Shown here piece by piece: positions 56,498 through 64,000 of a stretch of 64,000 nucleotides of DNA; position 1 is the stretch's first letter; the number at the start of each line of letters is the position of its first letter. The DNA is from Edaphochlamys debaryana (taxonomy: Eukaryota > Chlorophyta > Chlorophyceae > Chlamydomonadales). The notes under the pieces were generated by a model. It was not told the DNA's origin and searched no databases. It worked only from the letters and a program-made list of their open reading frames with translations. The DNA is taken from assembly GCA_016858145.1 (NCBI GenBank), contig JAEHOE010000010.1, forward strand, positions 1,596,368 to 1,660,367, read 5' to 3'. A program made the translations under genes and the position numbers.

Positions 56498-59400
56498 ATG
56501 GCCGGTGCTCAGGTCCCTCAGTCGTTTGCCATCGAGCTTGAGACACCAAAGGATGGATCATGCAGTTTACACGCGGTTCTCGCCACAGCTGCGACCGAAG
56601 AGGAGCGTTTCGCGGCTGTGGCATTCGTCCGTGAATTGCTGATGGTGCTCGCGTCACGTCGCGATGTGTTCTTTTCGTGGCTCTGGAGCTTCTGCGTGGA
56701 CCCGGACTCTGCTCACATCACGGGGACCGCAATCCAGGCTGTGGCGGCTGGCCCGCGGACGTCGGCGGTTCCCTACCTGCGCTCGGCGTCGTCATACAGC
56801 GCGTGGATTGGTGATCCCTGTTCGTGGCTCACGTACCTAGAACTACAACTCGTGTCAGCGCTGCTGGGTGTGTCCATCCTCACCTGGCAGCGCGTTGGCC
56901 AGGCTGCGGAGTACACTCGCGTGGCAGCTGTGTCTTCGGGGAAGGCCGGCCCCGTGGTATCTGTGCTGTACGAGAACTCTGGCAAGAACAACCACGGCCA
57001 TTACAAGGGCCTCGTCGACACTCCGGAGCACTTTGGCGGGCTGGTCAGAGTTGGTGCAGCCGACCTCAAAGACCTGGCAGTGCCTGCTGTGCTTGGGCCG
57101 GCTGTCGACGCCGTCTTGGACGACTACCGCGGTGCGTACCAACGTAGATTTGCTACGACTAAGTGTGTGGGAACGGAGTTTGTGCTTGACTGGTATATGA
57201 ACTTTAGGGAAGTAATGCCTGTGCAGGTGATCCGCGGATGACACTGCTGCGGTCGGCCATGTCGTCAATGCCGAGGGTGGTGCAGAGGTCAAGCGTCGCG
57301 GTCCAGGAGACAGTTGTTTCAGCGGCAACGGCTTTTGCAGGCCCGGTCACCCCACAGCCTGTGGGAGCTGGGCGTGTGGTGGACCGTCGTGCGGCCACCC
57401 TTCGCCGCGTGAACCAAGGTGGTGGTAACGGATGCAGCAGTCACCCCATGACAACGGTTCACGAGATGCCTCCACCTCATTCGGCATGCCCGCGTGCGGA
57501 TGCGGGCGCGTGTGGAGCTGCTGAGGATGGGTGGCAGGAACCGCGTCACCGTCCATCGTCGCGTCTGGCGGTTTCGTCCAAGGTCGTAAGGGTCCACCCG
57601 ACGACGACTGTCAACCGCTACGAGGGGCTCCAGGAGCTGGACGAAATCTGCGACAACGGGGCCAACATAGCGGGCGCTTCGGACAACGACGACCACGTCA
57701 CCTCAGGCGACGACCACGACACCTCAGGCGACGATGACGACACCTCGGACGACGACGACGACACCTCGACCTCGGACGACGACGATGACGAAGTCACCTC
57801 GGACGTCTTGGACCAGTCGTCCGACGACGACCGACCGACCGACCAGGCATCGGAGACGACGTCAGCACACACCTCGGCAGAGGAGTCGTCGGCGGAGACC
57901 TCTCCGGCGGAGTCGTCGTCGGAGTACGGTGTGAGCACCGACGGTACCAGCATTGAGGGAAGCAGCGATTCGTCTGCAGGCGATCTCTCGGACGAGGAGA
58001 TGTGCTCTAGTGAGTCCATTGAGGTGGGCCCAATCCATGACGTGGAGCCGAAGCCTTCGTCCGTGGCAGCTCTTTTGGAGGAGGCTTGCGCAGAGGAAGG
58101 TGGAAGCCATGGCCGTGGCAGTGGTCGTGGTCGCGGTCGAGGCCGCGGTCGAGGCCGCGGTCGAGGTCGGGGTCGAAGCAGTGGTGGTGGTGGCCGGTTC
58201 GCTCGCGCCACCGCACGAGGACGTGGTCGGCCGCCCGGGAAGTTCAAGTCTGTATTAACTGATCAAGCAGAGATGAGGAAGGAGCAACTACGACGTTCAG
58301 GTGCGGAATTGGGCGCCCCATTTGCACCCTGTTGACAATTCTCACACTTATCGATTGTCCACTCCTTTGTAGAGCGGTCTGTACCTGCAATGAAGAAAAC
58401 ATCTGCGCCCGCCAAGACGCGGAAACCAGCGACGTGGAAACCTCCGGCCTCATTGCCCTGCCAAGTTTGTTCCAGTCCAGAGGAAGCTGGCCTGATGTTA
58501 CTTTGCGATCGTTGTAGCACTGGATGGCACACGTACTGCCTTTCGCCGCCGCTGTCGGAAATCCCCTCGGGAGAGTGGCTGTGCCCTAACTGTGCATCGT
58601 TAGGCGTGTCCCTGGAGCTGTTACCACGCACAGAAGGTGCTGGTCGAACGTTCCCCGCTCGTAATCTCAGACAAAAGAAAGCTATCGTGGGTGAGTGCGA
58701 GGCCGTACTTGAATTGTTCGTTCTTGTCCGTACATTTATTTAACAGTTCGCCGTGTGCTTCAGGGTTGATGGACCAGATACGCAAATTGGTGGGCGATAC
58801 ATTTGTCGTGCAAGCTTCAGCTGTCATACAGCAACTGTTGCCAAAGCATACGGTCGACGAATGCCAGACGTTGGCCGCAACGTGGGCGGAGGCGTGCCCA
58901 GATGGCTCTACAGCTCTTTCGGTCACAACTCCTCGACGACTCTCGGCGCTTCTATTGTGGTGTCGTGAACGTTGTTCGGCCCCTCAGACTGGAGCGTTTG
59001 CGATCGGATTACCCGCGAAGTTCTCACGCGCATTGGGCAGAAGCCAAGGTGTGTGAACGGTGTGAGTATGTTGCCTGTAACGGGGTTCAAAGGTTGACGC
59101 TACCGCAATTTGCTTCAGGTGAAGGCGACAACGACAAGTCAGCACCACCGGCCCCAATAGCGGTATTTACTGAGGGCGCGTTCTGGGCAGTGGACAAGAT
59201 CATAGCTCACCGAGCTGAGCGTTTGAAGGGCCGTCGTCGAATGTTCTATTTGGTGGCATGGTCGGGTTTCAGCGAGCCGTCATGGCAGCCTGCTGCTAAT
59301 ATTACATCCGACTTAAAGGAGGCTTATTGGTCGACTGGAGGTGTAGAAGGTATGTCTACGTGTCCGCCGATTTGGCAGACGGTTTGCAAGTGTTTCTGTC

Positions 59401-62400
59401 GCCTCACAGTCCCTGTTGATGGCCACACCGCCTTTACTTGAGAAGATCGTGCTTCCTGTCGCGCTGTCCAGAATCGATGGCGAGCCCGGCGCGAGCTAAC
59501 AACGGGGTGTTTGTGGCGGCTTCGGCCGTTGAGACGGCACCAGTTGACATTGGCGTGGTAAGTGACTTGCGTTAGACGTTGCTACGTACTGTGTAACTGT
59601 CACGAACCCCCGTGTAGGCGCTAGAGCTTTGCGTGTCTGTTGGAGGAACGTTCAAAGCCCTACTGGTAAGGTGGCGATGTTTGCCGGATCAGGTTGCTAT
59701 CCATCCTATATTGGCGTCAACGTGCCACCCGCCTGCCTTGTAGGATCAGCCTGTCGCCAAACGACGACGAGATGCTGTCGCTTCATCAGCACGCAAGGAG
59801 CGAGCGGAAGCCCGTGAGAAGCGAGCTGCTGTGGAGGCCCGTGTTCGCGAATATTCGAGGGCGTACCGGCAGCGTGAGAAGATGATTCAGGAGGTCAGTG
59901 AACTGTCGACGCACGACTATTTCTGGGCCGTTTGAAGATGTCTCACCACATGTTTCAAATTCAGGTCGAGTGCACTGGATCAGAAGCCGACGACGAGGGC
60001 ACCGCTCCGAGTAAAGAGCCGGACTTTTCCCACTTCGCCGTCCTTGGTGCCTGCATGTGGAAACATCGCGATGCATCCAGCAGGGTCGACGCCCTGGCAG
60101 GAGCGTCGTCCATGAAGTCGTTCCCTCCAGATTTCCCTTCACGTCAGCAGGACCTACCTGCGGGAGCTCATGTCCCGGCCGCGTCGCTGGCGGATCAAAT
60201 CGCTCTAGCCGAACGAATGGAACTGTTTGTCGAGGGGGTCATGCCAAGCAGAGTATGCGCAGTGTGCAGCGAGATGGTGTCTACCAAAGAGAGCAAGCTG
60301 CTTTCATGGCAATCTATGGCAGCGGAGTTTGAATATCTACGTGCCGATGTCCAGCCTGACGCACTTGTGTGTCGGCCGGCTCACGTGGTGCACTGGCGAC
60401 CTCCCTTACATCCCGACCCGCCCTCACGTGTTCGGCCGATGGGATACCAACGTCACTGGCTGCCTCCCCAACAGCGGAAGGGGCGCTCACAGCCGCCTCA
60501 AGGTCAACCTCCGGCAGACCAAGTCCTGCCCGACAATACAACCATTCCATGTGTCGGGGGAGGAGCCTATGGACCCGCCTCCACGAGCGCTATTGATGGA
60601 GAGATAGGATGCGACCGGCCGGTCGCTTATCGGGATATCGATGCCGACGTCTTCATGGGCCATGGTGAGTCAGTTTGTCGGGCAATTCCACTTGTGACCA
60701 TTCACGACGTCGTTCTGGCTGTACAGGTGATATCCCGTCGGTTGCTGCGCAATACATGCCCGGCCTAGGTGGGCAACAACAAACGACTTGTACGGGTGGA
60801 GGTAGGTTGTGAGCAGTTAGACGCGGACGTGCTATCACGCTCAGTCCACAAGGCATAACTCTTTGTGACGTTTGCATGCCGCAGGCGATGCGGACAGCGA
60901 CCCAGAGACCTACCCGGTACGGGTCGATCGCAGGCCTACGGTTGATGTGATCGACGGCGTCTTGACGATGGTCGCTGCCTACTGCATGCATGTGGAAACG
61001 TCGGGTGCCAACGCAACGGCGGTTCTTGCTGACGATGGGTCCTTGGAGGTGGTTGTTTGCGACGTATGCGCTGCCGCTCTGCAGCACGTCCCAAAAGAGG
61101 GGTCCCAGCGTCGGAAACCAGACGGTGAGTGGTGGACGTAACGCGCTGATGCCCAACCTGCTGTTAATTGGAATCCCCTCTTGTGTCTTCAGGAACTCCA
61201 ATCCCCACTGTCCGGATCCCACAAGGCTCATTGGCGCGCATGGATGGTGGAGACGTTCCAGACGACCTCCCAAAACTGAGTTTTTATGGAGCAGCAGCTG
61301 TTCGGGCGTGGAAAGGTGCAGCAGTTTCTTCTGCCTGCAGATCGCGATGATGATCGTGGGTATCCGACGGACGCGGCCCCTTTGAAGATCACGAGTCACG
61401 GAATTGCAGTCGCCAACCCTCCGTTTCACCAATTGGTGGAGTCGATTCCGCGACACCCCGAGTCCTTGGCTTCCAACATTTCGCTGCTGTGTATCCCCGC
61501 TGTACGGTCGGCGGCTGAAGTGTTCAAGTACCTGAATGGGGCGAAAGCGTACTCCGTCGAACCACGAGCCGTGTTGGCATGGACGATGTTCCTCCAGAAA
61601 TGTGACAACGAGGTGATGTGGGACGAGGACGCAATTTCATTTTGGAAGAACTGCCATCCGAGCGGGACAGTACCTCGAGCGTTGCTGCAAGATGCAATCG
61701 CAACGTTGGACGTTGCTATCAGTGACCTACTTAGGAATGTATTACTACGCTATCGATCTGGCCCAACGCCTGTCCGTGATGGTGCCGATGTGGTCGCTGA
61801 GGAACCGTTACCATTCTTTTCCCTGAGTGACGGGCACGTGCCTCCTCAATTTCGGACCAACTCCGACAACGACGACCGAGGGTTGACCGAGTTGGAGATC
61901 ATACTTGCGGAACAGTCTCCCGAACCCTCTCCCTCGGACCACAACACTGTCCGCAATGCTGCCACGGTACAACAGGAGCTCAACAACTCTCGGACGTTAG
62001 TATGGGCCTCTGGAGGTCCTGGGGCGAAGGTGAGCTGTTTAGGGAACTTGCTTCTTCCTTCCGGGCTATCTAACAGCTGGTGGCATTTGCAGGTTCTGGA
62101 CTTTCGGGACGACGGTCACCTTGGTCACTGTTTCCCCACGTCGTTCCCTTATGGCATCCATCGCCCAGCGGGAATGTCTCTGGCACAATTCTTTCGTCAT
62201 TTGATTCGGCGGGTCCCTCGTCGTCAGCATAACGGCAATCCGCTCCTCGTAGCCAGGATGATTGATATTCTTCGTCTTGAAGGGTCGCGTCTACATTCAT
62301 CTATTACTGCCAAATCAAGCGTCGCCGACGTCGAAGCTGTGGGGCATATTCTGCGCGACGTCGTGCGATCTATGGCTGAAGTCTTGGCATTACCCTACCA

Positions 62401-63965
62401 TGACACACGACGCCGTGAACTGCTGAACGCCAACTCGCCTCTAGTGCGAAGTTTGGTCCGAACTATGACGCGGACATCACAACGCCTGGACCATGCCTAC
62501 TACCAGGGCGCTCAGGGGTCTATGGCAGCCGTCAACGCAGTGGTTGGATTACCATCAGTCATATTCAACGTCAATCCCGCCGACCTTCACAGCGCCGCTG
62601 TCATGACTGCGGCTGGCGAGGTTGTGGAGACTGGGATTGATGGTGGTCCCACTTCGTCTGAAAAGATCGTGAAGAAATGGCGTCGCGTGCGCGAGAACCC
62701 CCACTCGTGCATGAGACTACTATTGGCAGTTCGAGACGCGATGTTGAAAGAATTATTTGGATTTGAGCGTGGATCGAAGAAGCAGATGGATCCAGACAGC
62801 TGCTTCTGTGGTGTGGTATTCCACGTCTTCGTGAAAGTGGAACAAAGTGGACGAATGGCCCTACATCTCCATGGTGCAGCGCACGTCACGGCCCTATCTC
62901 CAGAACGTCTACGGGCGTTGTTCGAGGGTCCCAACTGCAGTGCGTTATCTTTGGCCCATTCGTTGTGTTGCATGTGGCTACCAGATCCCTATTACGACCT
63001 TCAGGCCAGCCCAGAGATGCGTTACGTGGACCCTGCGGATGGTCTCGACCTGCACCTTCTGGGCGAAGAAGGTGGTCCGGTAGAGCCCTTGCGTCCTCCA
63101 CCTGTGGACAAAGAGCGCCCTCCGGCCTCATTCAAGTTCCGCAAGGTTGCAACATCGCCGCCCCGTGTTTCGGTACTGGCCGGGAAGCGGGTAATCCACA
63201 AGAGGTGTGCTGCACATCTAGCAGCCGTGGTGTATTCATCGTGTCGTCACGGCAAGCACGTCAAGGGGCTATGTGATCGGCATGGCTGCACAATGGTCGA
63301 TGGAGACTGCAGCATGGTATATCCTCGAGTGTTACGACGTTCTATGCGGTGGTTCGGGCGGCACGGAGCCTTCGCGTTACCTCGGTATGGTCCGAACCTG
63401 GTTTCTCAGAACCCAGCCACCTCCATGGCCTTCGGGGCTAATAATCATTTCAACCTCCCTGTCGAGGTGGACCGCGACTTGACGGCAGAGGTGGATGCCG
63501 AGTTGATGAAGCCTGAAGGGGAACAGGACCCGGATATTGTGTTTCCAGTCTTGCAGTGCCCAGAGTTTCGAGCGATGCAGCGGTCGTACTACGCATGCAA
63601 GTATATTGGGAAATCGGTGCGATCGAGTCAAGCAGTTCAGCTTACCAAGGCGGTGGGCATCACTAACGCCTTCCTGACGTCGCCAGCTGGACCGCAAGGC
63701 GGAACAAGCCAGCTGTTCTGGGTTGGGCGTCGTGTCTCGTCGGGCAGTGGGCAACCTCATGGCTGCTGTCAACCGGATCACAGCAAGCTGCACGGTTGGT
63801 CTTACGATGGCGTCTTTGCTTCTCAACGGCAATGCGACGTTTTATTCCACGTTCGACAATTGCGAGATCGCCAGTGAAGCATACTCGGCTTCCTTCAGAG
63901 CTGCTGCTAACATCTCGGACGCGAGTGAGGGGCTGGCAGACACCCCTCTTGGTTATTGGGGATAA
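56498..63965 (+). CDS. Helitron-like replicase: OTU protease, PHD finger, chromodomain and HUH Rep (3' end open)
   Basis: Fifteen exons join with matching phase: 56498-57226, 57307-58300, 58373-58690, 58764-59048, 59119-59340, 59472-59557, 59618-59665, 59744-59893, 59965-60664, 60728-60769, 60885-61124, 61193-61315, 61410-62029, 62093-63616 and 63687-about 63965, over 2,100 aa. Residues 1-243 are an OTU-like cysteine protease domain (DGSCSLHAV nucleophile motif; NNHGHYKGL with the catalytic His). An acidic stretch (DDDDDTSTSDDDDDE) and a GRGRGRGR tract follow. The PHD finger shows C4HC3 spacing (CQVC, CDRCSTGWHTYC, WLCPNC); the chromodomain shows FYLVAWSGF and WQPAANI. A charged helix and a CAVC zinc-like motif lead into the Rep: GHCFPTSFPYGIHRPAGMSL, GLPSVIFNVNPADL, GRMALHLHGAAHV (HUH), YYACKYIGKS, then LLNGNATFYST. 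The helicase is expected beyond 64000. Whether the frame stops at 63963 or splices on is unknown. Confidence 0.8.
58094..58200 (+). repeat. Arg-Gly coding repeat in the Helitron-like gene
   Basis: A run of GGTCGTGGTCGCGGTCGAGG-like 6-bp units encodes alternating Gly-Arg ([12 protein letters not shown]), an RGG/GAR-type basic tract of the kind that binds nucleic acid. It lies directly after the acidic region and before the PHD finger. Confidence 0.8.
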
Positions 63966-64000
63966 CGCAGATGACAGCCCGCCGCCTGTGCAAGTTGTTA

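Larger units (their letters stand above)
56498..64000 (+). mobile_element. Autonomous Helitron-like (rolling-circle) transposon, partial
   Basis: The coding part of a Helitron-type element, recognised from its Rep domain, enters at 56498 and leaves the window on the right. Lower GC than the host genes and uniformly short introns (mostly 60-80 bases) set the region apart. The element's true ends were not identified: neither a 5' TC nor a hairpin-CTRR 3' end could be assigned, and a Helentron/Helitron2-type end structure cannot be judged without the right flank. Confidence 0.8.

Noticed and set aside
56498..57241. OTU frame as a viral protease gene
   Set aside because: OTU domains occur in viruses, but here the frame splices in phase into a Helitron Rep gene, so a transposon origin is the simpler reading.
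1..64000. tRNA or rRNA genes
   Set aside because: No cloverleaf-type A/B box pairs or rRNA-like conserved blocks were recognised. A covariance-model scan would be decisive and was not possible.

Overview
The window reads as nuclear DNA of a GC-rich green alga, most likely a chlorophycean of the Chlamydomonas/volvocine type. The evidence is small exons with GT-AG introns (and several GC-AG introns forced by reading frame), long 3' UTRs with TGTAA polyadenylation signals, low-complexity Ala/Gly/Pro/Ser linkers, and eukaryotic gene content. I had no database access, so the organism call is an inference. Gene models were built by hand by joining exons whose splice phases agree.

Left third (1-26.2 kb), single-copy host genes: a B-type cyclin (+, 22-1926), convergent with a mitochondrial GrpE co-chaperone (-, 2482-4230). 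The latter shares a divergent promoter region with a gamma-glutamylcyclotransferase-like protein carrying a C-terminal membrane anchor (+, 4657-6713). Next come a 12-exon mitochondrial D-2-hydroxyglutarate dehydrogenase (+, 8324-13612) and a compact cyclic-nucleotide phosphodiesterase (+, about 15430-17261). These are followed by an unrecognised, mostly disordered 843-aa protein with a possible acylated N-terminus (-, 19075-24005) and a small secreted Cys-rich protein (+, 24961-26135). A 541-bp repeat occurs twice, once inside a D2HGDH intron and once between D2HGDH and the phosphodiesterase.

Middle (27-52.1 kb), a local multigene family of large membrane proteins of unknown function. There are two head-to-tail copies on the + strand (27066-33377 and 33920-39852), one on the - strand (41785 to about 46802), and a 5'-truncated, internally deleted copy on the - strand (49170-52120). 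The copies share an exon order: disordered N-terminus, a YRSP..QVAVAYK module, a GYAAQVAVVRGCVE module, an acidic helix, a long Ser/Ala/Pro-rich linker, a VRLV..QHGAVVAEV strand module, a helical domain and C-terminal membrane segments. Near-identical patches next to diverged sequence suggest gene conversion, and the two - strand copies belong to a segmental duplication.

Right end (52.1-64 kb), mobile DNA. It holds diverged direct repeats, a 2,008-bp terminal-inverted-repeat element (53852-55859, 3-bp ATC target duplication) that contains a 38-bp minisatellite and an exon-like fragment, and then a Helitron-like gene running off the right edge. The Helitron model (56498 to at least 63965) joins 15 exons in phase. 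It encodes, in order, an OTU-type cysteine protease domain, an acidic and RG-repeat linker, a PHD finger, a chromodomain, and a Helitron Rep domain with an HUH motif; a helicase domain is expected beyond the window. This chromatin-reader/protease/Rep fusion is the most interesting object in the window, followed by the uncharacterised membrane-protein family.
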